Below are positions 8,506 through 18,072 of a stretch of DNA of 64,000 nt, piece after piece. The DNA is taken from the NCBI RefSeq assembly GCF_004358675.1, contig NZ_SMZO01000010.1, positions 1 to 64,000 of the forward strand, given 5' to 3'. The notes under the pieces were generated by a model. The model made no database searches. It saw only the letters and a program-made list of their open reading frames with translations, and was not told the DNA's origin. The number at the start of each line of letters is the position of its first letter. The stretch's first letter is position 1. The position numbers and the translations under genes are program-made. This DNA comes from Meridianimarinicoccus aquatilis. GTDB lineage: Bacteria > Pseudomonadota > Alphaproteobacteria > Rhodobacterales > Rhodobacteraceae.

Positions 8506-9693
8506 TCAAAGCCTCATTAGAAAATCGTCATACCCGAACTCACGCACGATTCGCAGATCGTCAGTTCGGCTGTCCCAAACAGCCAGCGCAGGCAAGGGCA
8601 CACCGTTGAAGGTATTGGTCTTGACCATGGAGTAATGCGCCTGATCGAGAAATGCGAAACGGTCACCGACCTGCCACCCCTGCGCCGGGCGAAAATCACC
8701 AATGACGTCGCCCGCCAAACAAGAGGGTCCACCAACACGGATTTCGCTCCCCTCGCCTTCCGGCAGTTCACCCAGCAGGTCCGGGCGATAAGGCGCTTCA
8801 ATCACGTCGGGCATATGACACGTGGCACTGATATCGCTGATTGCCAAAGGCATTCCGTTTTCGCTGCGATCCAGAATCTCTCCCACTAGAATTCCCGCCT
8901 GCAACGCTACCGCCTCACCCGGTTCCAAATAGACGTCCACTTCATACGTTTCGCGAATGTGCCGGATCAATGCCACAAGACCGGCCCGGTCGTAGTCACT
9001 CCGCGTGATGTGATGCCCGCCGCCCAGATTGAACCAACGCAGATTGCGAAGCCATGGCCCGATCACAGGTTCAACCGCATCCCAAGTGCGTTTCAACGGC
9101 GCAAAATCCTGTTCGCACAATGTGTGCATGTGCAGCCCATCAAGCCCCGTCAGATCCGCAGCCGTGATTTGAGATATCGGCGTACCAAGACGCGAACACG
9201 GGGCTGCCGGGTCGTATTTTTCGGTCCAACCCTCTGAGTGTTCTGGGTTGATCCGCAGACCGATCTCGACACTTTCACCAGCATCGCGGGCAGAACTGAC
9301 CATGGTCCTAAACCGTGCCAACTGCGTCACGGAATTGAAAATTACATGGTCTGAAAGGCGCAGCACCTCGGCAAGTTCTTCTGATTTGAAGCCTGCGTTG
9401 AACGTGGCCACATGGCCGCCAAACACTTCACGCCCAAGCCTCGCCTCATTGACGCCCGACGCTGCGGTGCCTGCAAGATGCGCCATGACAACCGGCGCCA
9501 TGGCGGGCATGGAAAACGCCTTGAGCGCAAGGAATATCCGCGCACCAGAGCGGCCCGCGACATCCGCAAGAATGGCGCAGTTGCGATCAATCTGTGCGGC
9601 GTCCACGACAAAACACGGCGACGGTACGCGACCCAAATCAAGACCCGCGAACCGCGCCCGGCTATCCGCCGCAATATCAATCTGGTCGATCAT
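8506..9693 (-). CDS. nspC: Carboxynorspermidine/carboxyspermidine decarboxylase
   Basis: A 395-residue PLP-dependent enzyme of the alanine-racemase-fold decarboxylase group. It decarboxylates carboxyspermidine (or carboxynorspermidine) to the polyamine. The PLP lysine lies in FLALKAFSMP near the N-terminus. The dimer-partner catalytic segment GGPSCLAGDVIGD and NLGGGHHITRSDYD are typical of NspC rather than LysA. The adjacent saccharopine-dehydrogenase-like gene supplies its substrate. With putrescine as the likely diamine from SpeA/SpeB, the probable product is spermidine. The ATG at 9693 gives the full family length. Confidence 0.93.
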   Translation of the reverse strand: MIDQIDIAADSRARFAGLDLGRVPSPCFVVDAAQIDRNCAILADVAGRSGARIFLALKAFSMPAMAPVVMAHLAGTAASGVNEARLGREVFGGHVATFNAGFKSEELAEVLRLSDHVIFNSVTQLARFRTMVSSARDAGESVEIGLRINPEHSEGWTEKYDPAAPCSRLGTPISQITAADLTGLDGLHMHTLCEQDFAPLKRTWDAVEPVIGPWLRNLRWFNLGGGHHITRSDYDRAGLVALIRHIRETYEVDVYLEPGEAVALQAGILVGEILDRSENGMPLAISDISATCHMPDVIEAPYRPDLLGELPEGEGSEIRVGGPSCLAGDVIGDFRPAQGWQVGDRFAFLDQAHYSMVKTNTFNGVPLPALAVWDSRTDDLRIVREFGYDDFLMRL

Positions 9694-9777
9694 AAAACCG
9701 TCCTCACCACGGATCCGAAGCGCCGAAGGCCGCGACCGGGGGCGGCGGGGCTCGATGCCCCGGCGCCCCCGGCTGCA

Positions 9778-10992
9778 TCAAAAATCAACCGGAGCGTCCA
9801 ATTCGTGCACCTGCCATGGAAGACCCTGTGTGTTGAGCATCTCCATGAAGGGATCCGGATCAAGCTGTTCCATGTTCCAGACGCCCGGCGCTTTCCATTG
9901 CCCGCCCAACACCATGGCCGCACCGATCATCGCAGGCACGCCCGTGGTATAGGCCACGGCTTGGCTGCCGACTTCTGCATAGCATTCTTCGTGATCGCAG
10001 ATGTTGTAGATATAGAACGTCTTCTCGCCGCTGCCGTCTTTGGCTGGCCCGGTTGCAATGTCGCCGATGCACGTCTTGCCCTTGGTGAGCGCGCCAAGAT
10101 CACCCGGATCAGGCAGCACGGTCTTCAAGAACTGCAGCGGAATAATCTCGTGGCCGTCATGCATTACAGGGGTGATCGCCGTCATGCCGATATTCTGCAA
10201 CACCGTTACGTGGTTGATATATGCATCCCCGAACGTCATCCAGAATCGCGCGCGCTCGATCTCGGGAAAATGCGTGCTCAAGCTTTCAAGCTCTTCGTGA
10301 TACATCAGGTACATGTTCTTTGGCCCGACTTCGGGGAAATCAAAGTTGACCTTGTGGCTCATGGCGGGGCTGATGACCCACTCGCCGCCCTCCCAGTGCT
10401 TCGCATCCGCCGTCACTTCGCGAATGTTGATCTCTGGGTTGAAGTTGGTCGCAAAGGCCTTGCCATTGTCACCGCCGTTGCAGTCAAGCACATCCAATTG
10501 CCGTATACCGTCCAACTTATGCTTGCGCAGCCACGTCGCAAATACGCTGGTAACGCCCGGATCAAAACCGCTTCCAAGAATGGCAGTCAAACCCGCTTCC
10601 TTGAACTTGTCCTGATAGGCCCATTGCCAATGATATTCGAATTTGGCTTCGTCTTCTGGCTCGTAGTTGGCGGTGTCAAGGTAATGCACGCCCGCTTCAA
10701 GGCAGGCATCCATCAGCACCAGATCCTGATAGGGCAGCGCCACGTTCACCACCAGTTCCGCGCCCGTCTCGCGGATCAGCGCGACTGTCGCGGCTACGTC
10801 CATCGCATCAAGCGCGGCGGTGGCAACCTCCACTCCGGTGCGCGCCTTCACGCTCGCTGCGATGTCGTCGCATTTCGACTTAGTGCGGCTAGCAAGCGTA
10901 ATCTTGCCAAAAATTTCGGCGTTCATTGCCATTTTGTGGACCGCGACAGAGCTTACGCCGCCCGCTCCCACCACCAGAACGTTTCCTGCCAT
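9778..10992 (-). CDS. Carboxyspermidine/carboxynorspermidine synthase (saccharopine dehydrogenase family)
   Basis: A 404-residue NADPH-dependent dehydrogenase with an N-terminal Rossmann motif (VLVVGAGGVSSVAVHK), a LPYQDLVLMDACLEAGVHYLD segment, and GFDPGVTSVFATW. In this family the enzyme joins aspartate semialdehyde and putrescine reductively to give carboxyspermidine. The neighbouring nspC and speA/speB genes support that assignment over lysine metabolism. The ATG at 10992 is preceded by GGGAGA on the minus strand; an in-frame ATG ten codons upstream lacks such a site. An 84-bp spacer separates it from nspC, and 26 bp from speA. Known in Vibrio as CANSDH. Confidence 0.92.
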   Translation of the reverse strand: MAGNVLVVGAGGVSSVAVHKMAMNAEIFGKITLASRTKSKCDDIAASVKARTGVEVATAALDAMDVAATVALIRETGAELVVNVALPYQDLVLMDACLEAGVHYLDTANYEPEDEAKFEYHWQWAYQDKFKEAGLTAILGSGFDPGVTSVFATWLRKHKLDGIRQLDVLDCNGGDNGKAFATNFNPEINIREVTADAKHWEGGEWVISPAMSHKVNFDFPEVGPKNMYLMYHEELESLSTHFPEIERARFWMTFGDAYINHVTVLQNIGMTAITPVMHDGHEIIPLQFLKTVLPDPGDLGALTKGKTCIGDIATGPAKDGSGEKTFYIYNICDHEECYAEVGSQAVAYTTGVPAMIGAAMVLGGQWKAPGVWNMEQLDPDPFMEMLNTQGLPWQVHELDAPVDF

Positions 10993-11018
10993 GTCAGTCT
11001 CCCGTATCGCTGAGGGGG

Positions 11019-12890
11019 TCATTCGAAATATGTATACCCGGCCAAACTGTCTTTGTAGGCCGAGATCAAAACGCGCCGTTCATCCGCGCTGAGATCGCGA
11101 CGCGCCACCGCACCGTCCACGCGTTTGCGAAACGCTGCAAGGCAGTCTTGCGGATCGTATTCCACATAAGACAGCACTTCGGCGATGCTATCGCCTTCGG
11201 TTTCGTGTTCCACGCTGAAGCCACCCTCCCCGTCGAGCGCGATTGTCACAACGTTGGCGTCGCCGAACAGGTTGTGCAAATCACCAAGCGTTTCCTGATA
11301 GGCCCCGACAAAGAACACTCCGATCAGATAATCTTCGTCGTCGCGCAAGTCATGTACCGGCAATGCCTTGTGCAGGCCGTCTTCCAGGACGAAATGACTA
11401 ATTTTCCCGTCACTGTCACAGGTGATATCCGTCAGGATCGCGCGGCGGGTTGGTGCCTCGTCATGGCGTTGAAGCGGGATCACCGGGTGAATCTGATCAA
11501 TCGCCCAAACATCCGGCAGCGATTGAAACAACGAAAAATTGCAGTGATAGTAATCTACATAAGCTTCCAACTGCGCATCCAGATCGCCCGATGACGGATG
11601 CTCGCGGTTGACCTGTGCTATGCGTGCCAACGTGTATAGGAACGCACGTTCCGCCCGGCCCATCTGTCGCAAATCGACCACGCCACGCCGAAAGAGTGCG
11701 CGGATTTCATCCCGGTAATAGACGGCATCGTTATAGCATTCCTGCACACGTCGCGGTTCAAGATACCCTTCGACTGCCACAAGATCAGACATGTAATGAT
11801 GGTCACCTTCGCGCGGCGCTGGTTTGTCCGGCACATCATAATACGTGGCGTCCAGCACATCGAAAATCAGCATCGACGACAAGGCCGTCACAAAACGGCC
11901 CGATTCCGTCACAATGGTCGGATGCGGCAAGCCCGCCTCATCCATTGCGTAGCCCACGGTTTCGACAATCGCAGTGCAATATTCCTCGACCGAGTAGTTC
12001 ACCGAATTATCGGTTGAATTGTTCTCGCCGGTGTAATCAATCCCAAGCCCGCCGCCGAGATCGAGATATTCCAGCGGCACGCCCATCTTGCGCAACTCGA
12101 CAAAAAAGCGTGTCGCCTCGGTGACTGTGCGGCGCACATCGATGACATTTGGAACCTGGCTTCCAAGGTGATTGTGCTGCAACACCAAACAATCGAGAAA
12201 ACCGGTTTCTGTCAGCCTGTCGATCAGTTGCACGACTTCGTAAGTCCCAAGCCCGAAACTGGACCGATCCCCCGAAGACGCCTCCCACTTGCCAGTGACA
12301 GTTTGAGTCAGCTTCACGCGCACGCCAAGCATCGGCTTCACGCCGATCTCATCCGAAACGCGGCGCACGATTTCGAATTCCTTCAGGCTTTCCAGAACGA
12401 TGACCGTGTTAAAACCCAACTTTCGGGACAAGATCGCAAGGCGGATGAATTCGTCATCCTTGACACCGTTGCAAATGATCAGGCTGTCCTTTGCCAATGG
12501 CTGCGCCAGCGCCACGATCAGCTCGGGTTTACTCCCCGCTTCCAATCCATAGCCGTATTGCTGGCCAACCTCGACAAGGCGGCTGACCACCTCGGATTGC
12601 TGGTTCACCTTGATCGGAAAAACGCCGCGATACACGCCCTTGTACCCGACCTGTTCAATCGTTTCCCCAAAGGCTGCGCAAAGTCGGTGAAGACCGTAAT
12701 CCAAGAAGGACTGCACACGAAGCTGAATAGGCGTCGCGATTCCGCGATCCTTGAGGTCACGCACAATCTCTGGAAGCGAGACAGGCTCGGCCTCGCGGTT
12801 GAGCGGATCACTCAGTCCGATGTTGCCATCTGGCAGCACGTTCACCAGACCGTGCCCCCATGCGTCGATACCGTAAAGCGAACTGGTCAC
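11019..12890 (-). CDS. speA: Biosynthetic arginine decarboxylase
   Basis: About 623 residues, close to the usual SpeA length of around 630. It makes agmatine from arginine using PLP. Diagnostic segments are the early YGIDAWGHGLVNVLPDG, the PLP-lysine region FPIKVNQQSEVV, LVLQHNHLGSQVPNV, YLDLGGGLGIDYTG and the C-terminal LISAYKDSLAGYTYFE. The start is uncertain. I chose GTG at 12890, just before the conserved YGID region, with AAGGA 14 bases upstream. An ATG at 12974 would add 28 Arg-rich residues that do not look conserved. First gene of the four-gene polyamine operon; about 295 bp upstream are gene-free up to the tRNA. Confidence 0.92.
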   Translation of the reverse strand: MTSSLYGIDAWGHGLVNVLPDGNIGLSDPLNREAEPVSLPEIVRDLKDRGIATPIQLRVQSFLDYGLHRLCAAFGETIEQVGYKGVYRGVFPIKVNQQSEVVSRLVEVGQQYGYGLEAGSKPELIVALAQPLAKDSLIICNGVKDDEFIRLAILSRKLGFNTVIVLESLKEFEIVRRVSDEIGVKPMLGVRVKLTQTVTGKWEASSGDRSSFGLGTYEVVQLIDRLTETGFLDCLVLQHNHLGSQVPNVIDVRRTVTEATRFFVELRKMGVPLEYLDLGGGLGIDYTGENNSTDNSVNYSVEEYCTAIVETVGYAMDEAGLPHPTIVTESGRFVTALSSMLIFDVLDATYYDVPDKPAPREGDHHYMSDLVAVEGYLEPRRVQECYNDAVYYRDEIRALFRRGVVDLRQMGRAERAFLYTLARIAQVNREHPSSGDLDAQLEAYVDYYHCNFSLFQSLPDVWAIDQIHPVIPLQRHDEAPTRRAILTDITCDSDGKISHFVLEDGLHKALPVHDLRDDEDYLIGVFFVGAYQETLGDLHNLFGDANVVTIALDGEGGFSVEHETEGDSIAEVLSYVEYDPQDCLAAFRKRVDGAVARRDLSADERRVLISAYKDSLAGYTYFE

Positions 12891-13185
12891 AGGGTGTTGT
12901 CCGTTCCTTGCAGAAGAAATGCGACGGGCGCATGGCCCATTCAAACGCCTACACAAGCTGCCGGGCCAAGTCACGGTGCAAACGGCCAGATTTCGACGGA
13001 CACTGAAAATTCCGTCACTGCAGACTGGCCCTTTTGACGGCAGCCAAGTCGCTCACGTATCAGCTTGGCAGGAAACAGATGTCAGAGATGTCGGGGAAAG
13101 AAGAATTGTCTTACGCGCGGATATCATTGACCAGAATACTCAAAGACAGACGACGGCAAACCGCCACTTAAGCCTTTTAGGGGAT
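12891..13185. other. Intergenic stretch upstream of speA
   Basis: About 295 bases between speA and the tRNA-Arg gene. I see no convincing coding sequence, RNA gene or strong terminator. It should hold the promoter of the polyamine operon on the minus strand, but I cannot mark it confidently. Confidence 0.4.
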
Positions 13186-13266
<81 letters not shown>

Positions 13267-13326
13267 TGGCGGGGTATAAGCAACCCCGTCTGCTCTCGCA
13301 ATGGGGAATCAAGACCGGTTTATGCC

Positions 13327-14547
13327 TCAGGCGAAAAATTCGTGGCACAATTCCAACGCGTCCACCAGAACGTCAACTTCGGCTTCCGTGTTGTACATGG
13401 CAAAAGAGGCACGGCAGGTGGCAGGCACGCCCATATGCTCCATCAAGGGTTGGGCACAATGATGCCCGGCGCGCACTGCCACACCGCGCTTGTCGAGAAC
13501 CGTGGAAATGTCGTGAGCATGTGCTGCGCCCTGCAATGTGAACGAGAATATCGCAGCCTTTGAGGCAGATTGCCCCTGCACATTCAGCCAGTTCAAACCG
13601 TCCAGTTTCGCGCGGGCATAATCGCGCAACGATGTTTCGTGGGCAGCAATATTCTCCATGCCAACGGCCATCATGTATTCAAGAGAAGCGCCCAATCCGA
13701 TCATTTGAACGATCCCCGGAGTGCCAGCTTCGAACTTCATCGGCGGATCGTTATAGGTCACAACATCGCGCGATACCTCGCGGATCATATCGCCGCCCCC
13801 CATGAACGGGCGCATTTCCGCCATCCGCTCTGGCGTGATATAGATCGCGCCGGATCCGGAAGGACCATAGAGCTTGTGGCCTGTGATCGCATAAAAATCA
13901 CAGCCCAGGTCCTGAACATCAACCGGCATGTGAACCGCAGCTTGGCTTCCATCGACCAGAACTGGAATGCCCTTCGCATGTGCCGCCTGCGTGATGGTTT
14001 TAACGTCGACCACAGTGCCCAACACGTTCGACAGATGGGTTATCGCGACCAGCTTGGTCCGCGGACCCATGGCATCGATCACCTTCTGCGGGTCCAGATC
14101 GCCATTTGCATCCACATCAACCCATTTCAGAACGACGCCCTGACGTTCGCGCAGGAAATGCCAAGGCACGATATTGGCGTGATGTTCCATGATCGACAAA
14201 ATGATCTCATCGCCCGGCTGAAGCCGAGGCATCGCCCACCCATAGGCGACCGTGTTGATCCCCTCAGTTGTCCCGGAATTCATGACAATCGTGTTTTCGT
14301 TGCCAGCGTTCAGGAACTTCGCAATCGTGCCGCGCACGCTTTCGTAGTTTTCTGTGGCAAGGTTCGACAGGAAATGCAGTCCCCGGTGGACGTTGGAATA
14401 CTCATCCCCGTAGGCACGGGTCATGGCATCAATCATGACCTGTGGTTTCTGCGCCGAGGCACCGTTATCGAGATAGACCAACGGCTTGCCATTCACCTCA
14501 CGAGACAGGATCGGAAAATCGCTACGGATCGCACCAACGTCAAACAT
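13327..14547 (-). CDS. sufS: Cysteine desulfurase, SufS type
   Basis: A 406-residue PLP enzyme that takes sulfur from cysteine for Fe-S cluster assembly on SufBCD. It has the PLP-lysine motif AITGHKLYGPSG and the group II active-site motif VRAGHHCAQPLMEHM, with Cys364 as the persulfide residue, plus VYLDNGASAQKP at the N-terminus. It is the last gene of the long suf operon and overlaps the preceding Yip1-like gene by 8 bases. No sufE or sufU follows in this window, so the sulfur acceptor is encoded elsewhere or replaced. The family call is secure. Confidence 0.96.
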   Translation of the reverse strand: MFDVGAIRSDFPILSREVNGKPLVYLDNGASAQKPQVMIDAMTRAYGDEYSNVHRGLHFLSNLATENYESVRGTIAKFLNAGNENTIVMNSGTTEGINTVAYGWAMPRLQPGDEIILSIMEHHANIVPWHFLRERQGVVLKWVDVDANGDLDPQKVIDAMGPRTKLVAITHLSNVLGTVVDVKTITQAAHAKGIPVLVDGSQAAVHMPVDVQDLGCDFYAITGHKLYGPSGSGAIYITPERMAEMRPFMGGGDMIREVSRDVVTYNDPPMKFEAGTPGIVQMIGLGASLEYMMAVGMENIAAHETSLRDYARAKLDGLNWLNVQGQSASKAAIFSFTLQGAAHAHDISTVLDKRGVAVRAGHHCAQPLMEHMGVPATCRASFAMYNTEAEVDVLVDALELCHEFFA

Positions 14548-15151
14548 TGAAATCTCCTGGGGCGACGACGCCCATCATGGTCAGGATCAGGCTCATGGCA
14601 AACGTAATCCCAAACGCGGACACAAGGATCATGCCAAACACCAGCCCAAGGGATTTGAACCCATGCACAGTTGCGATGAAATGGGTTAAGAGCCAAATGA
14701 ATACAACAAGCCCTACGATGCCGATCACGTCCGCCACAGGCGGCAGCACGAATAGGGCGATAGTTTGAACAACCTGAAGACAGGCCATCACGAATTGCAG
14801 CCAGACCACCACGGCAAGCGTGTCTTCAAACACACCCTGCCCGCCCATCAGGCGCCCGATGAAGTGAATTGCATAGACCATCACAACCAGCAGCCCGATC
14901 TGGATTAGGAACATGACCAGAGGATTGGCAAGGTACGGGTTTCCAAGTGCTGCGCCCCCGGTTGCAAGGATCAGGGTGCCTTGACCCAAAGCCACCGATG
15001 CCGCCACAACAGCCGCAAGCATCGTCCAAAGGATCGCCGTCGGCAGTTGTGCGTTCAACACGCGCGCGGCACCGTCACGCGGCCTGCGCAACGTCGCCAA
15101 GGCCGCTGCCAATAATCCACGCGGGGTGAAGTCCAGGGGTTCAATTGTCAT
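14540..15151 (-). CDS. Yip1-family multi-pass membrane protein
   Basis: A 203-residue integral membrane protein with about five predicted helices from residue 37 to the C-terminus. It resembles the YIP1 domain family: a soluble N-terminal stretch, then helices with small residues and PP kinks (VLPPVADVIGIVGLVVFIW, then the HFIATVHGFKSLG region). In bacteria the function is unknown. The last codons overlap sufS by 8 bases, so it is translationally coupled within the suf operon. It lies 9 bp from a second membrane gene of similar design. Whether it takes part in Fe-S assembly or is only co-transcribed is not known. Confidence 0.8.
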   Translation of the reverse strand: MTIEPLDFTPRGLLAAALATLRRPRDGAARVLNAQLPTAILWTMLAAVVAASVALGQGTLILATGGAALGNPYLANPLVMFLIQIGLLVVMVYAIHFIGRLMGGQGVFEDTLAVVVWLQFVMACLQVVQTIALFVLPPVADVIGIVGLVVFIWLLTHFIATVHGFKSLGLVFGMILVSAFGITFAMSLILTMMGVVAPGDFNV

Positions 15152-15160
15152 GTTGGGTAT

Positions 15161-15673
15161 CTAGGTCCCCTGTGGTCCGTGCGCCACGTTTTTAGGCCAC
15201 TCAGCCTCTCGAAGACCGAGAAACCAGAGCAGCACGAAAATGCCAAGAGCAAACGCCGTGACAGTATCCAAGGTGACGCCGGGTCCAATGAAACCGGCCG
15301 TAAGACCGCGCAATAACCACAATGGCGCAGCGGCCAGCAAAGACCAGAACAGAGCCATCCGTGCATCGAACCACGACCCACGCGCGCCGAATGGTTTGGC
15401 CAAAAGATGGCTTAGCGCGGCAATCCCGTAAAAAACCAAAGGCATCACAAAAAGCCACACGAACAGATCACCGGTGGCGCGTTCACCAAAGCTGGCATCA
15501 GGGCTCAACTCAGCCTCGCGGGCAATGCGGGGCAGTTGAGCGACGAAGATCAGCACGCAAGACAACATGACGAAGGCAATCGCCCGATCCTCGCGCACAC
15601 CTGCAGAAAGGTGCCGCCGGAGCACACGCCCCGGCGACCGATAACTTTCCACGATATCCGATGTAACAGGCAT
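15161..15673 (-). CDS. Second Yip1-like multi-pass membrane protein
   Basis: A 170-residue protein with about four to five predicted TM helices. It shares with the next gene the plan of a short soluble N-terminus carrying a basic motif (YRSPGRVLRRHL) followed by a Yip1-like membrane domain (PLVFYGIAALSHLLAKPFG, LRGLTAGFIGPG). The ATG at 15673 overlaps the TGA stop of sufD by one base, so a longer upstream start is unnecessary. It is embedded between sufD and sufS. I have no evidence for a specific role; membrane anchoring of the Suf machinery is only a guess. Confidence 0.75.
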   Translation of the reverse strand: MPVTSDIVESYRSPGRVLRRHLSAGVREDRAIAFVMLSCVLIFVAQLPRIAREAELSPDASFGERATGDLFVWLFVMPLVFYGIAALSHLLAKPFGARGSWFDARMALFWSLLAAAPLWLLRGLTAGFIGPGVTLDTVTAFALGIFVLLWFLGLREAEWPKNVAHGPQGT

Positions 15674-16962
15674 CAGTCCTTGCGGCGCCGCGCCATCCAA
15701 CCCTCAAGCCGGGCCAGAATGTTTTCTGCAAGCGAGGCGTCTTCGATCTCTTGGATCGCTTCCGCAAGAAACGCCAGTGTCATGAGGTCTGTCGCCTCGC
15801 CCACGGGCACACCGCGCGAGCGCAGATAGAACAGGCCTTCCTCGTCGATGGCCCCGCTTGTTGAGCCGTGCGAGCACACCACGTCATCGGCGTAAATCTC
15901 AAGCTCGGGCTTGGCAAGGAATTGGCTGTCATCATCCAGCAAAAGAGATTGGCTGATCTGATAGCCATCGGTCTTTTGCGCCCCGGCCTTTACAAGGATC
16001 TTTCCCTGGAACACACCGGTCGCCCCGTTGCGCAGCACCTTTTTGAACACCTGGCGGCTTTCGCATGCCAAAGCGTCATGCGTGATGAACACCGTGTCAT
16101 CATGATGGAAATCCCCATCCCCAACGCAGGCCCCGGCGATATGCGCCACCGCATTGTCGCCGGTCAATTCCAAGACACAATCATTGCGTGTCAAAACGCC
16201 GTTCATGGTCACTGTGAAGGATTTGAACACAGACTCTTCGCCAAGACGCGCAAAAATATGCGTCGCTGCGCGGCGTTGATGGTCGCGCCCTTGTGCCCGA
16301 ACGTGGTGGAACGTACCGCCATCCGCGACCTCGACTTCCATCACCTTGTTGAACCGCGCGGCGGCTGGACCGTCTTCCAGAATCGTCACGACAGCGCCGG
16401 TTTCAACCTTGATGACATGGTGCAAATGCGCGTCCGAAGTTTCGGACTGATGCAGGTATTCCAAGGCAATCGGCTTGGCCGCTTTGCCTGTTGCATGGAT
16501 GACAAGACCGTCTGTCGCAAACGCCGTGTTCAGCGCCGCCAAAGGGCGCGAAACTGGCGTTTGGCCACGGGTTTCGAGAACGCCATAGATGTCCTTGGCC
16601 CAATGAATATCATGCGCAGCCACGTCAGCCAGCCGTTCGATTGTAACACCGGCCAGCGATGGATCGTCTGATGCTTCCGCATTAAAGACACCATCAACAA
16701 ACACCAGACGCACACGGTCGACATTGTCAAAGACGGGCGTTTCGCGTTCTGACAACAACGCTGCCGGAATCACCTCGGCCGACGTCAGTGTTTCGGGGCG
16801 GGTGTATTTCCAATACTCGTCGCGCCGACCCGGAAGTCCGCTTGCGTGCAAACGGGCCAAAGCGTCCTCGCGCGCGGGCTTCAAACAACCGTTGTCATCA
16901 GGCAAATCAAGCACCGTCAAACGCGCATCCAGTGTATCAAGTTTCGGTTGCGGCAGGGCCAT
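15673..16962 (-). CDS. sufD: Fe-S cluster assembly protein SufD
   Basis: A 429-residue SufD, the partner of SufB and SufC in the SufBC2D scaffold that builds Fe-S clusters from SufS-derived sulfur. It shows the beta-helix core and the C-terminal conserved segment DDDSQFLAKPELEIYADDVVCSHGSTSG, in which the His contributes to cluster assembly at the SufB-SufD interface. EGLFYLRSRGVP follows. Start and stop overlap sufC and the next gene by one base each (TAATG and ATGA arrangements), showing a tightly coupled operon. Normal family length. Confidence 0.95.
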   Translation of the reverse strand: MALPQPKLDTLDARLTVLDLPDDNGCLKPAREDALARLHASGLPGRRDEYWKYTRPETLTSAEVIPAALLSERETPVFDNVDRVRLVFVDGVFNAEASDDPSLAGVTIERLADVAAHDIHWAKDIYGVLETRGQTPVSRPLAALNTAFATDGLVIHATGKAAKPIALEYLHQSETSDAHLHHVIKVETGAVVTILEDGPAAARFNKVMEVEVADGGTFHHVRAQGRDHQRRAATHIFARLGEESVFKSFTVTMNGVLTRNDCVLELTGDNAVAHIAGACVGDGDFHHDDTVFITHDALACESRQVFKKVLRNGATGVFQGKILVKAGAQKTDGYQISQSLLLDDDSQFLAKPELEIYADDVVCSHGSTSGAIDEEGLFYLRSRGVPVGEATDLMTLAFLAEAIQEIEDASLAENILARLEGWMARRRKD

Positions 16963-17717
16963 TACGCCACCTCTGCCTTAAGCCCGGCGTAGCCGTTGTT
17001 TTCAACTTCAAGAGCCAACTCAGGGCCACCTGTCTTGATGATGCGGCCATCGGACAGAATGTGCACGACGTCAGGTTTGATATGGTCCAACAAGCGCTGG
17101 TAGTGGGTGATCACAAGAAAGCCGCGCCCTTCGTCGCGCAGCGCATTTACACCATCCGCAACAAGCTTCATCGCATCCACGTCAAGCCCGCTGTCGGTTT
17201 CGTCAAGGATGCACATCTTGGGTTCCAGCATGGCCATCTGCAGGATCTCGTTGCGCTTCTTTTCGCCACCCGAGAAACCGACATTCACAGGCCGCTTCAG
17301 CATGTTTGCATCGATCTCAAGCGCCTTCGCCTTTTCGCGAACGACTTTCAAGAATTCGCCTGCGGACAGTTCTTCTTCACCGCGCGCCTTGCGCTGGGAA
17401 TTCACTGCCGTACGCAAGAACGTCATGTTGCCGACACCGGGAATTTCGACCGGGTATTGGAACGCCAGAAACAGGCCCGCCGCTGCACGCTCTTCCGGTT
17501 CCATATCCAAAATGTCTTCGCCGCCAAGCGTCGCGCTGCCCTCAGTGACCTCATAGCCGTCGCGCCCGGACAGGACATAGGACAGGGTGGATTTCCCCGA
17601 CCCGTTTGGCCCCATGATCGCGTGAACTTTTCCGGCTTCAACTGTTAGGTTCACACCTTTCAGGATCTGCTTGTCTTCATCTTCAAGTTTGACGTGCAGG
17701 TTTTTGATTTCCAGCAT
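16962..17717 (-). CDS. sufC: Fe-S cluster assembly ATPase SufC
   Basis: A 251-residue soluble ABC-type ATPase that powers the SufBCD scaffold. Walker A GPNGSGKS lies at residues 36-43. The signature region is the SufC-specific FSGGEKKRNEILQM, and Walker B CILDETDSGLDVDAM follows. The final ITHYQRLLDHIKPD histidine motif is present. It has no membrane partner, as expected for this non-transport ABC protein. It is separated from the YbjQ-like gene by 43 bp and overlaps the sufD start by one base. Confidence 0.96.
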   Translation of the reverse strand: MLEIKNLHVKLEDEDKQILKGVNLTVEAGKVHAIMGPNGSGKSTLSYVLSGRDGYEVTEGSATLGGEDILDMEPEERAAAGLFLAFQYPVEIPGVGNMTFLRTAVNSQRKARGEEELSAGEFLKVVREKAKALEIDANMLKRPVNVGFSGGEKKRNEILQMAMLEPKMCILDETDSGLDVDAMKLVADGVNALRDEGRGFLVITHYQRLLDHIKPDVVHILSDGRIIKTGGPELALEVENNGYAGLKAEVA

Positions 17718-17760
17718 TTTCTTTCCCGTTTCAATCTTTGCGCCAACCCTGTGGGCGGCG

Positions 17761-18072
17761 TCAGTCCAGTGTGACGGCGGTGCCAGACGCAGACACCATC
17801 AGCATGTTGTTTATGACTTCATAGTCCAGATCGACGCCCACGACGGCGTTTCCGCCAGCCTCGCGTGCGTGCTGTTCCATTTCCCGCAGGGCGGTTGCGC
17901 GCGCTTCGCCCAAACTGGCCTCATACGATCCCGACCTGCCCCCTATGATATCGGTTATTCCGGCGAACACGTCGCGAAACACGTTAGCCCCCAAAATCGC
18001 CTCGCCCACGACGACGCCGTGATATGCGGTGATGGGGCGGCCTTCGACATTTGGCGTTGTCGTCACGATCAT
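17761..18072 (-). CDS. YbjQ/DUF74 family protein
   Basis: A 103-residue protein of the YbjQ (heavy-metal-binding-like, DUF74) family. Recognised segments are [21 protein letters not shown] at the start, then [23 protein letters not shown]. The family forms pentameric beta-rich rings, and its biochemical role is not established. It lies inside the suf operon between a small membrane gene and sufC and overlaps the upstream gene by 4 bases. Its recurrence in suf-type contexts may reflect metal or stress physiology, but that is inference. Confidence 0.88.
   Translation of the reverse strand: MIVTTTPNVEGRPITAYHGVVVGEAILGANVFRDVFAGITDIIGGRSGSYEASLGEARATALREMEQHAREAGGNAVVGVDLDYEVINNMLMVSASGTAVTLD

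Noticed and set aside
9412-11013. A 533-codon open frame on the plus strand
   Set aside because: It is antisense to nspC and the carboxyspermidine synthase gene; the His/Arg-rich translation shows no domain.
13570-14550. A 326-codon open frame on the plus strand
   Set aside because: It is antisense to sufS; the His-rich translation has no family match that I recognise.
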